The notes below the pieces were generated by a model that was not told the DNA's origin, searched no databases, and saw only the letters and a list, made by a program, of their open reading frames with translations. A DNA stretch of 64,000 nucleotides from Mesodorylaimus sp. YZB2_4. Taxonomy: Eukaryota > Nematoda > Enoplea > Dorylaimida > Dorylaimidae. The stretch spans positions 659,067-723,066 of the forward strand of contig JASANH010000976.1 in the NCBI GenBank assembly GCA_030248295.1. The letters run 5' to 3'. Numbering within the stretch: the first letter of the stretch is position 1; each line of letters begins with the position of its first letter. A program made the position numbers and the translations under genes. Shown here one piece after another: positions 1 to 11,713 of the stretch.

Positions 1-1762
1 ACTGCGCGCTCTTTCTCACGTTCTGCCCACACCCGTTCGCACGCATCGGAAGCCCCGCCTCCCTGCGCTTCTAACCAATCACTGACGGCCTCAAGGCAGT
101 TTCAACAATTCCTTCAAGATGGCGTCGACAATTGTCAAAACTCGTAGAAGAGACGCGCGACGGGGACGAGCAACGCAAGAGAAAAAATTTATGATCATTT
201 CAAATAAGTTTAGAAATATATAGGATATGTAATGAAGTGATGATAAAACATAAAAAGGCAACCCTAATATCTTACCAAATCAAAAAATTTCAAAACCAAG
301 GTTCGCTTAGACGAAACGTGCGATTTGAGAGGGAGAGGACAGCTTCCTTGAAAATGATAAGAGGAAACGTATTGGTAAACCGCCGCACAACGACGAATAT
401 AGAACGCAAGTGAGTAGGGTGCGCGCTGGACGAGGGCCTGTTCAATAGTGGGGGTGTGGCTTAGGTGAATATCTGGACTCCTATTGGCTGATCGATGGAC
501 TATCGAATTATGAAATGGTCCACGATCTGAGTCAATCAATAAATGTGTGGGCGTTGCGACGAGGCACGCGTGTCGTAAACAAGAAAAGCAGCGGCAAAAA
601 TACGAAAGTTTTGCGCAATGGATGAAAAAAAGTAAAAGAGAGATGGAAAATGAAGCGTTGCCTGTCACGTAAATGTAGTACAGGTTGAAAACAGTTGGTT
701 TCATTACTTTTAGGGTTCTATGCAGTCGAAATGTCAAGTTGAACTATAATTTTTTTATTCGATAAATTATATTACGATATTACGATATACGATATTAAAA
801 GAGCGGGAGAAAACCTAATTTATAATTTTGTTCATGTGTAAATATTGTTATATAGTGACTGAGTCAGGGGCATATAATCATAAAAAACTAAACGGAGGTC
901 AGAATGTATCAGAAATTAGGATATTTGCGTACAATCTGCTGCTACAGAATAAGCGAATTTCAAGAAAAATTTATTCGGCTTTGGCGTCAGATATACCTAG
1001 TATATCTCATGGCGTCTAACCTTGCGTCCTCAATATGCAAATCTCAAACGTTTCCGTATACTTTTCATTCGCATCGCCATGTTTTCAGCTTTTCTTTTTG
1101 TAACTCCCTGAAGCGAAACATTTTGCCCCTATCTATATACTGTAGGTTTTGTGAGCTGGCCTGCTTCATTATCTGCAAATGCCCCCAATTTAGGACCCCC
1201 ATACTGTACTGAATGTAGGATAAGCCTAAACTGACCCCAAGGCCCACCTTGACTTGTCCTAAATCTTGCTTAGTTGTCCTCTCTGTCCATAACAGTATCA
1301 CAGTGCTACAACCGTCCTAACTGGGATGAATGATTGTAAAAGTTGTCCTGGTCATTTAGGCAGTATTTCTACCACATATCACAAGGCATTGGTCCAAATG
1401 GAGGGGAATCATACATGGCCCTTTTTCACTTCCTCACTTACCACCTCTGCCCTGCTCTCATTCCTCGACTTCTAATTGCCCCTCTGCTTTTTCGACGCTT
1501 TTAGCAAACTGACATTTGAGCACAGAGGACGAAGCATAAAGCCGAGAAAGGACCATTCTAGCCATAAAGCAACACGATTCGAAATGACGGAATAAGTAAG
1601 AATGCATTCCCCTGAGTACATACATTTGAATTAAATTTGTCCTCTTCGACTACAGAAATGATTTTTTCTCCCTCATACGAAAATGTGGCTCTCAGTCCAG
1701 GGTCTCGGGTTTTGCAAAAGAGCGGGAGTATCAGATTCGGAGCAGGGTGTCGGAATCGTGCC
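1..1762. other. Intergenic, no confident gene
   Basis: No conserved protein is recognisable on either strand. A 157-codon open frame on the minus strand (264-737) has no domain, signal peptide or splice support and looks like chance. A short plus-strand frame from an ATG at 119, in good context (CAAGATGGCG), gives 34 codons rich in Arg and Lys and could be a first exon, but no donor follows it clearly. CCAAT-like boxes occur near 76 and 482. The last 200 bases are open in frame with the innexin downstream. Confidence 0.5.
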
Positions 1763-3681
1763 ATGTTTTCTATTTTGGAGACTATCCTTTTGTCAGTCAG
1801 GAAACATAGATTTAGTAATTTCGGGGATAGTATCGATAGATTGAACCATCAGTACACAGTCATCTTGCTGCTTCTGCTGGCCTTGGCAGTCTGTGCCAAA
1901 CAATATGTTGGCGAACCAATCCAATGTTGGTTACCGCACGAGTACAGGGACACGTGGGAAGAGTACGTGGAGACGTTCTGCTTTGTGGAAAGTACCTATT
2001 TCATACCGTTGGAGGAGCGTGTCACTGAACATTCAAAGCTTGCCGACCTGAATTATCGAAAACTAACTTATTATCAGTGGGTGCCGATTGTACTGGCTTT
2101 ACAGTCTGCTTTTTTCTACGCCCCGCACGCTTTGTGGAAGGCGTGCTCGGATCTGACAGGTGCAGTGGGAATCATGAACGTATGGCACGTCAGCATGTCA
2201 AGGCTAGCACTGTGTGGCTGTGGTATCTTTGTTCAAAGGCATGCATGTGTCTGCTGGAGCTAGCATGTGCGCACCTCGCAATGATGCCACGTGCTTGTGC
2301 ATGCCAGCTCTAAGATCGATTCATGCATCTGCTGTTGCATTCAGTCAGATTATCCCAGTGTATTATGCATTCCGCTTCCAGGAATCAGACTGCAATCAAT
2401 AATGAAAATCGTCATCGATTCTTCTCCCAGCCTCGACCCACCTGGCCGGAATCGCCTCGCTCGAATTCTTGCCCAGCAAATTGATCGAGCTTTGCATCGC
2501 CCACGCCGTTACCAGTCTTCCTTCCGATACGCTCACCTGACTGGCCTTCAATTATGCACTCTATATCTTCTGCATAAAGTCTTCTACGTATTCAACGCTG
2601 TGGTCCAGTTTCTTGTCCTCAACTCCTTTCTCAACACCGATTACGACTCTTGGCTGTGGGGTGCTAGAATCTTAAATGACCTTGTGGGGTCGAGTCCCGT
2701 GGAATGGACTCACAGCGGACACTTCCCTCGCTTGGCCGTATGCAATTACCCAGTACGACGGAAATCGGAGAACGTGTGGGAAAGCACGCAATGCGTTTTA
2801 ATGATCAATATGCTAAACGAAAAAATTTACGTCTTTCTTTGGTTTTGGTTAGCGTTGGTGTTTTTACTCACTTTAGGAAACTTATTCCACACACTTTGGA
2901 GTCTGTGCAGATCGACCTCTGTTTATCGCATGGTCGATGAACATTTAAGTGATCAGGTCGAGATGACACTTATCAGGCGATTTGTCAACGAGTTTTTGAC
3001 TTTGGATGGCTGCCTTGTGTTTCGATTCGTCCAGAGATGCGGGGACGAACTGCTGAACAGGGACTTGATGGATGCATTGTTTGAGGTGAGTGGAATAGCT
3101 CCTGCTGTAAACTTGCAGCAGCATCTGTTGCATAAAAGTTGCAATGCAGTTAGGAATAAAAAGCGAATTCAAATCTAGAAAGAGACGAGGTCCCAACAGT
3201 TTTGCGAGCTTTCATGCGAGGTCAAGTGAGGATAAGGTGTGCCATGTACCATGCCCTATCTCCGAAGTCCGAGGTGGCAGAGAGATCTGTTTACCGCAAG
3301 GAAGAAAGGGTAGCCCCGGACAACATACGGAGTAGTCTCACTACTCTCGCAAAGAATCTATTATAATACCTGATTTCCATTGCCTTTTGTGAGAGAAACT
3401 CTGAAAATGAATGCTTTAATTTCACCACCTGGCTTGCCTTGCCTCAGATGTTTGCCCGTCACGAACAGCAACGGCAATGCGAAGTGCAGGTGTTGCAGCA
3501 GCAGCAGCCGACACTAATTTCGAGCAAAGCAATCGCAACACGCGGATCTCAGAAGGGACGCGTTGTCAGACAAGTGGATCAAATAGTGTGCGAGAAGATC
3601 GGTGATGACGACTGGGACGGAAATGGAGTTAAGGTGTATTGCGTGAATGAGTACAAGGAAGGAGAGAGGAAAATTGTGTAG
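1763..3681 (+). CDS. Innexin gap-junction protein
   Basis: Innexin, the protostome gap-junction channel subunit, a four-pass plasma membrane protein. Three exons join in phase: 1763-2159, 2382-3085 and 3448-3681, giving 444 residues. The N terminus carries the family pattern around IDRLN (residues 24-28), then TM1 (about 33-48). Loop 1 has two cysteines (55 and 73), and the innexin signature YYQWVPIVL (103-111) opens TM2. Exon 2 starts at the conserved SGIRLQSI-type segment and carries TM3, a second loop with its two cysteines, and TM4. The last exon encodes a Gln- and charge-rich cytoplasmic tail. The start at 1763 matches the family N terminus, although the frame is open upstream with another ATG at 1658. 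Which innexin paralogue this is cannot be said. The first two exons are very secure, the tail exon somewhat less. Confidence 0.93.
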
Positions 3682-5952
3682 GTGTTTGGTAGAAATTGTG
3701 TGGTTCTGACACAGTTGATGCACAGTGGTGATGGTTTCTGTTTTATCTCTGAGGGCACGCGCACTGGCACTGCCAAGTAACAATGTCTCAATCATTTTGT
3801 CTTTGTTGCGGGTGAATGTCCCACACCTCTACGCCCAGAGTGACCGTCTTCTGATGCGCTACTCGACCTTGCTGCTGATGGTGATTTCATATTCTTGTCT
3901 TCTGCAGAGCCTGAGCCAGTTCTTGTCTGCCCCCACTGTTTGCCCAACCTGTACTCTTATTCGCCCATTCTCATTCTTCTCACACTCTGCTGACTTTCCA
4001 TAATTAGGTTCTATTTTTTAATGTTTTTGTAAAAAAGCTTTACGAGCAGGTTGGACGCCATGCCCGAGCTAATCCCGACTTGTCCCCAGCGAGAGGGAAA
4101 CTAATTATCTCGATGTCGTGAAAATGGGCATAAGGAAAAACTGGCTGCTAGGAATTGGGTAGGTTGCCTTGACGAATAATAATCTGATCGTATGGCGACG
4201 TGTGCAGCCGAGTCGAAGATCGAAGGCGAGCCAGTGCTTGTTGTGACGTCACTACGAGTAATGACTACCTCTTCGCGTGGGTTTGTGCTTCCGATTAAGT
4301 TTCTCCGATGTTGAGTCGAGTCGAGCCCGCGAGCCGCTCGATCTTGGATGACACGTCTCACTTTCGCAAACTGATCTCTTCCAATGCTAAGCAAATAAAG
4401 GCCTAGTGTTTTTGAATTATACCATGTTCTCACGCGTGCTATCGGAGGGCGATCAATGTCCGACCCAGATAGTTCTTGGTAACCAGGAGCTTCTTTCAAA
4501 CTGGAGACGGCGATGGACTGGATTTGCCGGAACTTGGTTTACCTCCTTACCTTCAACGCACTCCATGGGCGGGCAAAAAGCGCGACTAGACCCCCGCGCG
4601 CCGTCAATATCCCATTAAGGGCGCTTTCAAATGAGCTTCCCCCTCGCTTAGCCGGCTTGCCACGTTCGCGTCCGTATCACCAGCAGCGGAGGGAGCAGGC
4701 GTCGTCAGCGTGCATGTTGTTGCTTGCTCGTAGTCGGAGGCCGTAGATGGAAACGTAGACTACGCTTATTCGAAACAGGGCCGGTACTGGGATAAGGCCA
4801 GGCCAACCGCCATCGAGTGGCCCCGAAGGGAATTACAGGCCATCTTAGAAGGTGGGCCTCGAGAACTGAAATATGGACCTGCTACCATTACGATAAAGTC
4901 CCAAACCCAATTCAAATGGATGGCCCCTCTTTTTAACCTTGTCTCTATGACTTCTTTCCTCCCACATACACGCCTTAGCAGGTACAAACCCGGGCGTGTG
5001 TCAATCCTATTAGCTCGTCGGTCTTATCTCTTAGCTCGCACGAGCTTTTTTGATTATTCCTGTCCGCGGTCTCGTTTTATGTGATTCCTTTTTGCAAATG
5101 TCTTCTCGTTCGCCTCCGATGGAAAGCTTGAAATTGAGTCTCTTTCGAGACAGAGCTATCCCGACTCCACGCCCTCCTTCGTATCCGATCTCTCCTAGGC
5201 CTCTTGTTGTGCACGGTGTCAGAATCCAGTTAAAATTTGAGTACAGCGGGAAGCACCTCTCACGAGACTTGTTTATTGGATTTTTTCTATACTAATCAAA
5301 CTCCATATCACGTGAAAGCCGAGTTGTTGACCCGAAGATACTAACGGGGTTTGGGGATGGACTGAAGATAAGTGTAGTTCCGAGTGCCGACCGATGTGAG
5401 TTTTGCTGTTTTAAGCGGTGAAAGAGGTCAAATTTCGAGTTTGCAATTTGAAAAAGTAAGCCTGCCGAAAGGGGCATGTTGTACAAACAATGGAAAAATC
5501 CTGAACTGCCGTTTAGAATGTCAGAAAAGGTGGTACTGGATGTCATGGCGGGCATTACAGAGGTGATCGGCTGGATTCGGATGATATGGGAAGATTTAGG
5601 AAAATGACTTTGTCTTGTCTGACTCTTTGGTCGATATTACGATACGATTATCAAACATTGGTCGATCGGGTTGGCCCTACCTTAGTCACGTTTATTGCAT
5701 AGTTTCCATTTTGGGAATTATTGAGACAAGTATAGGCAAGAGGATTGATGAGAGAGGCAGAAAGAGGGGTGTGGTTTCTTGAGGAATCTCTTTTCTGGAA
5801 CGAAACCGGAAGAATGAGTGAAAAAAAGACAAATTAGTTCCAGCTTTCGCTTTCGGAAGGCAGGACGCTCAGATCCTCTTCAGTTTTTTCAAGTTAGGCT
5901 TTCACTGTTAGTAAGTTCGTCGGAGGTGATATAGGGTGCTTGAGGCTTGCTG
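3682..5952. other. Gene-poor stretch, no confident feature
   Basis: Open frames here are short and unsupported. Examples are a plus-strand frame at 4513-4746, a Pro- and Arg-containing frame at 5119-5295, and a frame of about 45 codons ending at 5415. None shows a recognised domain or a convincing chain of splice sites. Undetected single exons of a poorly conserved gene remain possible. Confidence 0.4.
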
Positions 5953-6205
5953 TTATTGAGCCCTCACTGTCAGTGGGAAACGGCACGACGCTGTGCCAGT
6001 GTTACCAGTCATGCGTAGGACAGTTTTATCAGGTGGCGTCGCTTCGTTTAGTGAGCCTATTTTTAGATCGACAGGCTCATAACCGCAAACTGGGTTAGGA
6101 TAAGGCGTTCGTTCATTCAACCTGTTTTTGTTCCCTGTTATCACCCACGTGTAGCCACCATCTCCTGTGTCTGCATGGCCCAGTAAGAGGAGACCATTGA
6201 CGCAA
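5953..6205 (-). CDS. Orphan terminal exon, unknown protein
   Basis: A minus-strand frame opens right after a strong acceptor (polypyrimidine tract then CAG, at 6206-6208) and runs 84 codons to a stop. The peptide has a GTC start, a GDGGYTWV stretch, and three cysteines in all (near residues 3, 42 and 75), which suggests a secreted or disulfide-bonded domain. I do not recognise the family. A possible preceding exon lies around 6270-6330, where a frame ends at a weak GTAATT donor, but the join is not secure. No start codon or upstream gene body could be assigned. Confidence 0.4.
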
Positions 6206-7347
6206 GTACCCTGAAGAAAAAAACCAGATTTGGTATTGGAACAAAAAAGAGGCCTTTTCTAATTACTGTTGCTTGGTAGCGGACCAACAAGCACGCCTTT
6301 GGAAGAAAAATTGAGCCCTTATGTTATTCTTTTTCCACTGGTCAGTTATGGATGTTGATATGTCATAGTTAATGTCCCTTTGATCGCAGCCCCTTTCCGC
6401 CTGGTCGCTCGCATGAAACCTAGCTTTGTACATACGGTAATTCTATGTATAGGATTAGCCCAGTTGCGGGTCGGATTAAGCTGTGGGATAAGTTGATGAG
6501 AGAATCGGCTTATCAGCGGACGCTGGGATTGAGAAAGAAATTAGATGATGTTGTGGCTGTGCGGCTGGGCGATTGCCAAAACGAGCCTTTAGGGATGGGA
6601 GGTGCATAGTCCCCAACCGTGGCTCTGGCTCTTCTCGCATAACCAACTAAAATTGCAAGAATTCTGTTGCAAGTATAATGTTCGTCAGAGACCAGTGTGG
6701 CAAAGTACCGAACTGTCATGGGAAAGGTGGCATTCTTGGAGTGTCAGATGATGATCTCTGGGCTGAAACCAAACACCAGTGTGCAGCTGTTATCGCTAGT
6801 TTAGTTCTTGGCCCGTTCTCGAAAGCCATTTGCCCAAGAGTGGGGAAAAAAGAAATTGCATCCTGTGAAATGTACCTGGCTGAATGTCACTCCTTCTCAC
6901 TTTACCCATCCGACCGTTGTCGTTGAGCCAGTCGGCTGGTGTGTGCATAGGAACTGTGGACGTATATTAGTTTTGCGGTTCAATGTTCAGTATTGAGTCT
7001 GTGTACTCAGGGGACTGCTAACCGTTCTATCCACCTCGCCTCGCCGTTGCTCATTCTCCAGGATCAAATCGCACAAGTTTTAGGTGAAGCGCGAATAGGC
7101 TAGCCGTTCACCACTAGCCTCCTTTCCGCTCACAGCTTCCGGTGCTGTGATGGTGGCCTGCGTAAATAGAATGCCAGTGTGCATACGAGAAATTAGACGC
7201 CGCTCGGGACTATAGGCTGCAATTTTCTCATTTAGCTCTTCCCACCGTGTGCACTGTTGACGGCGTTAAACGATTCAAAGCCACTAGAAGACGGCGTCCT
7301 CGAGGAAGATAGGCTGCTCAGTGTGGTATGCGACACAGACAACGAAT
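6206..7347. other. Unassigned stretch between genes
   Basis: Short frames on both strands, for example plus 6678-6926 and minus 6513-6719, show no domain I recognise. Further exons of the minus-strand gene ending at 5953 may lie here. Confidence 0.4.
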
Positions 7348-8661
7348 ATGATCAAATTGCACCCATCAGAAATTCATTTCAGCCAGAATTTTCTGCCGAA
7401 TGATGAAAAAGGTAAGTTGATGACCACGATCAGAAGTTACTGTCAGGATGCTTTTGTCAGCTTCATGATTTCTTGTTGAGAGAATTGAAGACAGGGACTC
7501 TGATGTTGTCGCTACCTGCACCCACTCTCAACTTTCCTATTGCAAACATGGGAAGCCTGTGTAAGCCCATCTACAAACAGAAGACAAACTCGGGAAGGTG
7601 GTTCGGTGGCTTTGGAAACGCATTCAGATTGTAGGGTTGCATACGTGAAAAGGAGGTTTACGTTTCAGACTCTCCATCCTCACTTCTTACATCGACCAAC
7701 GGATTGCATTTGCGTTCGCTACCGAAATTGCAAGTGTTCAAAAAGAGTGGTTGTTTCTTTGCATTGGATAACAATGCCTTGCTGCTGTATCGAGATGTGG
7801 AGGCTGGTGGAGGATGCGGACCAGTGAACGTGGAAGTGGTGCCAGCTAAGATCATCCCTAAAGCGGTAATGGCTGCCACAACTTGTTGCACCAGTTCTGC
7901 CTCAAGCAAGGTTGCTGCCGCGGTGCAAAGACCTGGCAAAAAATCTGTGGCTGAGCCGCCTCCAGTCTATAGTTCAGGTGAGTCAGAGTGTTCTCAGCAA
8001 AGGGTTCTAGTCAGTCCCGGGTCGTGCCTGCTTCTTGATTTCATCTACCATTCGTGCATAAGTACCCGCTCACCAGGGCCACCACTAAGTTATTCCGTAC
8101 TTTTTTCAGATTCCGACGAGGCAACGGACTGTGAAGATTCGGAAGAGGATTGCTACGAAAGTAAATCACATTAAGCTTACTGTAACCGCTCTTGCTCAAG
8201 CTAGGTTCGACTGTCCTTTTTTCAGCTATCGACGACTTGACTTGTGTCGTGTGTAACAGAAGATTCCGAGGCGTGCAAGAACTGACGACTCACCAAGTCA
8301 ATAAGAAGCATTTTGGGTGCTATGCTTGCGGTGATGTAAGCTATTATTATGACCATAGCTCTAGCGTATATTGGCAAATACTCTACCACCCTTAGACGAT
8401 AGATATCCCACGGGACTGTCATCACTGGCCTCATCCAAGCCTGATCATTATCACTGCACAGCCTCAACCTACGCCTCTGTGTACCCAATTCTAATCAGTG
8501 ATAGAATGAGGAAATGATGCATTATCACAACAGGTGCTCAATCTGCGCCTGCCACTTCGAGCAAATGGGTCTTTTTGGTTTAGATATATGCTACATCGAA
8601 AGAGCTGAAGCAACACAAGGACGCAATGCGACATTATTCGGACGAAGACGAGTCTGAATAA
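7348..8661 (+). CDS. Two-finger C2H2-type zinc-finger protein
   Basis: Five exons join in phase: 7348-7411, 7669-7977, 8110-8160, 8226-8335 and 8584-8661, giving 203 residues. The C-terminal part contains two zinc fingers of the form C-x2-C-x12-H-x5-H, separated by only a few residues. The second finger is completed only by splicing exon 4 to exon 5, which supports the model. The protein ends in an acidic Asp/Glu/Ser tail, and a second acidic, Ser-rich stretch precedes the fingers. The N-terminal third has an IHFSQ-type start and an ALDNNALLLYRDVE segment, which recalls the small ParB/sulfiredoxin-like fold of some eukaryotic zinc-finger proteins. That resemblance is from memory and weak. The spaced H-x5-H fingers are often RNA- or nucleic-acid-binding. 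Role unknown. Confidence 0.7.
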
Positions 8662-9043
8662 TCAATGATATTCAGCAGTTGTGCTTATTTGCAGTGATCA
8701 GAAAAGTGCTAGTACTTGTGAAACGAAGGACTATTTTTGTAAATGCAGATTATACAGCATATTGGCGGTCAGTGACTGGTCTGAAGTAAAACTATAAGTC
8801 GGGGACTTTAGTTATTCGAAAGGCGGGTTACAATTAGAGCACACGCCGGACCGGCCAGCCGCACACTCCAGTAGCTGGTGTTTCTCATTCTTCCAAACTT
8901 TTAAATCCCCGCCTAAATAACTACCTGCGCATCAAATGTGCGCGACGTGGCCTTGCGGGCTGGCAACAGCACAGCGCATGTTTTTCCAGATCGGGACACC
9001 GCATCCTGTTTTTTAGTGGTTTAATTGACCATAAAAGGAAATA

Positions 9044-10421
9044 ATGGAATTCATGAGGTATTTATTGTTATTAGTTTGTTTACTTTATGTTCCTTCATCA
9101 ATCGCCTTGTATTTCCACATTTCTGAAACGGAAAGAAAATGTTTTATCGAAGAATTGCCGGATCAGACTATGGTAATCGGTAAGTTAGTTTGTGGTTTGT
9201 ATCTACATTCTATCTTTCATGGATTGAGAACTTGCGAGTCATAAAGTATAAAGTAGGGCACTTTTGCTGTTTGGTCCCCAACATGGGTTAGCTTAGGCTG
9301 GTATTAGACTTAGGCTTAGGCTTAGGCTGGCATATTGACTTGGGCTTAGACTCATACTAGGCTTAGGCTTAGTCTTAGGCTGATATTAGCCTCCAGCCAG
9401 CCTTCGCTTGGGGACCAAACGGCAAAAGCACCTAAAGTAGGACAGTTATCAGATTACCGACCTGTCGTTTTTCTTCGCTGAGTCGGCTATTTCATGAATT
9501 TCTAGAAACTTGTGCTTTTCACACACTGTCTTGTAAGTAGCCCTACGTATTCCTGAATTAGCGTCATGTTTCTATGTCAACCCTACCTTCGTAGCCCTGC
9601 ACTTAGGCCTAAGGCTTTTAAGCGCGTCGAAACCATAAATTATTGCAGACTGATGCATGTTCGGTTTTAGGTAACTATAAAGTGCAGCTGTACGATCCGA
9701 ACACGAAAGGCTACAGTGATTATCCCGGCATCGGTATGCACGTCGAGGTTAAAGATCCGGAAGACAAAACGATCTTGTCGAAATTGTACACGTCCGAGGG
9801 CAAGTTCACGTTCACCAGCAATCTGCCTGGAGAGCATATTATATGCCTGTATTCGAATTCGAGCAGTTGGTTTTCGGGCGCTCAGCTGGTAAATTACCCA
9901 TTTCCGATTGTGTGAAAGATTGGTTATAGGAACTTGAGCATTAGGCACCCGCTCACTGTCTGATAAGAATATGTTTTTATGTGGTTTTATCCTGATCTCA
10001 AACCTTGAACTGATTTGCCGACATGAGTCTGTTCAGAGCGATTTCATCGACAACATACTTCCTTTTCAGCGTGTCCATCTGGATATTCAAGCTGGCGAGC
10101 ACGCTCAGGATTACGCCCAAGTGGCCGCGAAAGATAAACTTAACGAGTTGCAATTACGGATACGTCAGTTGCTTGACCAAGTGGAACAGATCACCAAAGA
10201 GCAAAACTATCAGCGCGTAAGTTTATAAGATCCTGCAATTCTTGATCTGCTAATACCAGCCTTGATTTCAGTACCGAGAAGAACGATTCCGCGAAACTAG
10301 CGAATCAACAAATCAACGAGTTCTTTGGTGGTCGATCGGGCAGACAATTATTTTGTTGTTGACCGGTTTGTGGCAAATGCGTCATTTGAAGGGCTTTTTC
10401 GAAGCTAAGAAATTGGTATAG
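9044..10421 (+). CDS. TMED9: p24 family cargo receptor, TMED4/9-like
   Basis: A p24 (EMP24/GP25L) type I membrane protein of COPI/COPII vesicles between ER and Golgi, acting in cargo selection and retrograde traffic. Exons 9044-9179, 9671-9888, 10070-10216 and 10272-10421 join in phase to 216 residues. The sequence shows a signal peptide, then [17 protein letters not shown], a GOLD domain with its two cysteines, and a coiled-coil stem ([18 protein letters not shown]). A stalk with the [11 protein letters not shown] motif, one TM helix and a C-terminal KKLV dilysine COPI signal follow. Nearly every block matches the TMED4/TMED9 (p24 alpha) subfamily, whose insect member is called eclair. Intron 1 carries an inverted-repeat element (about 9257-9432). 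Start, signal peptide and stop are all unambiguous. Confidence 0.97.
9255..9434. mobile_element. MITE-like element with TTAGGC-rich core
   Basis: A sequence of about 175 bp begins GCACTTTTGCTGTTTGGTCC and ends with its near-exact inverse, giving terminal inverted repeats of about 24 bp. Matching copies of TAAAGTAGG flank it, an 8-9 bp target duplication of the size made by hAT transposases. The core is built from TTAGGC-like hexamers, three of them in perfect tandem, on a longer partly palindromic frame. It has no coding capacity. A second copy lies at about 33012-33226. It sits in intron 1 of the TMED gene. Confidence 0.7.
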
Positions 10422-10619
10422 ACGATACTAGCTTTCATAAATTCTACGTCATTTGAGGGGAGCTGGCGGTTTTGTTTTTGAAGCATGATTTAGTCTGTTA
10501 AGATTTCTGTACTGCTATTTAATTCACGGCTATGAGCTTTTTATACACACATAGGATTAGATCGTTGATTACGTGCGCCCATTATGGAATCACCAATTCA
10601 TCGTAGACTCATATTCATA

Positions 10620-11713
10620 CTATGACTTTGACAACCAGTTCCAGATGCTGTTCGATGTTGACGTAATGTTGGATGTTGGAACTGGCGGTTGTGGATTGGA
10701 CTGATTTTCTTCCGGTTTTGTATTGTCGCCATTTGTTGGTTCATTGGAATTCTGGTTCGGGTCTTTGCGAAGTCGTCCTGGAACAGTCTGGAAAGGAAGG
10801 TCTGTCGGGGCTGGAGTGACTGCCAGACTTACTTCTCACGCAATACATTCCCTGAGTGAAATAGTCGCCCATGCAACGACAGCTGCTTTGAATACAAGTG
10901 GCGCCCATGACGCAATGGGACATCATTGACTGAGGCTGGCAATAGCCGCCCACGTTGATAGAAAGTACGATTTGGCTGCCCCCTAGTCCCATGCCCATCG
11001 AGCCGAACCCTCCACCGTAGCCACCGTAACCTCCGTACATGGGCATGCACATACCGTTCTGATAGATAAAATGTTGAGAACAAACGCACATGCCGCTCTG
11101 GCACCATGCACCACCACCGCATCCCCCCAAGCAGCCCATGGAGAGCATGGCAGACCCATAACCATAGCCATAGCCACCCATGCCGTAACCGAATCCCCCC
11201 ATTCCATAGCCAAGGCCACCCATGCCGTATCCCAGGCCGCCCATAACGTTGGGTACGCAGCCAGTGATGGATTGGGAGTATCCCGACGGACAACAGCAAA
11301 CACCACTTTGACAGAAGGAACCATAGCCGCACGTGCCATATGAACCACCGCAAGGGTGGCCAGGGTAGATCAACTGGGGCATGACGGCACCGCCACAACC
11401 AGTCATCCCCGGCAGGCACCCAGCACCGATCCCCCCAACAGGACTCATAGCAACACTGCTCACACCCATTTGGACACACGTCTGGCCCATTTGCTGATAG
11501 CCACTCGTGCAGACGCAACGATTCTGTTGACACGTGGTGTAGCCGAAGCACGTGCCACTGCTGTAACAAGGAGTGCCGACTGCGCCTAAACGAATGCACA
11601 TGCTAGAACCAGCAGACTCAAGGAAGCGCATACTTACCCAATTGCCCGTTGGCCATGCCGATCAAGAAGTTTAGCACAGTAGAGGCAGCTGTGAACAAGT
11701 GAGCCCTCATCAT
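10620..11713 (-). CDS. Secreted Cys-rich protein with Gly-Tyr-Met linkers
   Basis: Three exons join in phase: 11638-11713, 10833-11585 and 10620-10777, giving 328 residues. A signal peptide (MMRAHLF..., residues 1 to about 24) precedes several short cysteine-rich units of the form C..G..C....C....C.C, similar to EB modules or EGF-like repeats of nematode and arthropod extracellular proteins. Between them lie Gly-Tyr-Met-rich linkers with tandem GYGMGGLGYGMGG-type repeats (+ strand about 11150-11245). Such repeats are typical of cuticle, glue or fibre proteins. The C-terminal exon is Asn, Pro and Thr rich and hydrophilic. Reading straight through the last intron would give a different, shorter tail, but a consensus GTAAGT donor and a TTCCAG acceptor favour splicing. 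Role probably extracellular matrix, cuticle or secretion. The exact family is not certain. Confidence 0.75.

Noticed and set aside
6600-6830. TAAH-like word on the minus strand suggesting a serine protease
   Set aside because: The residue after His is Trp, not Cys, and no GDSGG block or other protease motif follows in any frame.
9297-9420. Interstitial telomere array
   Set aside because: The TTAGGC words lie inside an element with terminal inverted repeats and a second copy at 33 kb, so a transposed element explains them better than a chromosome-end relic.
11071-11589. Ala/Thr-rich frames on the plus strand
   Set aside because: They are the reverse of the Gly-Tyr-Met repeats of the Cys-rich gene and have no start, signal or domain.
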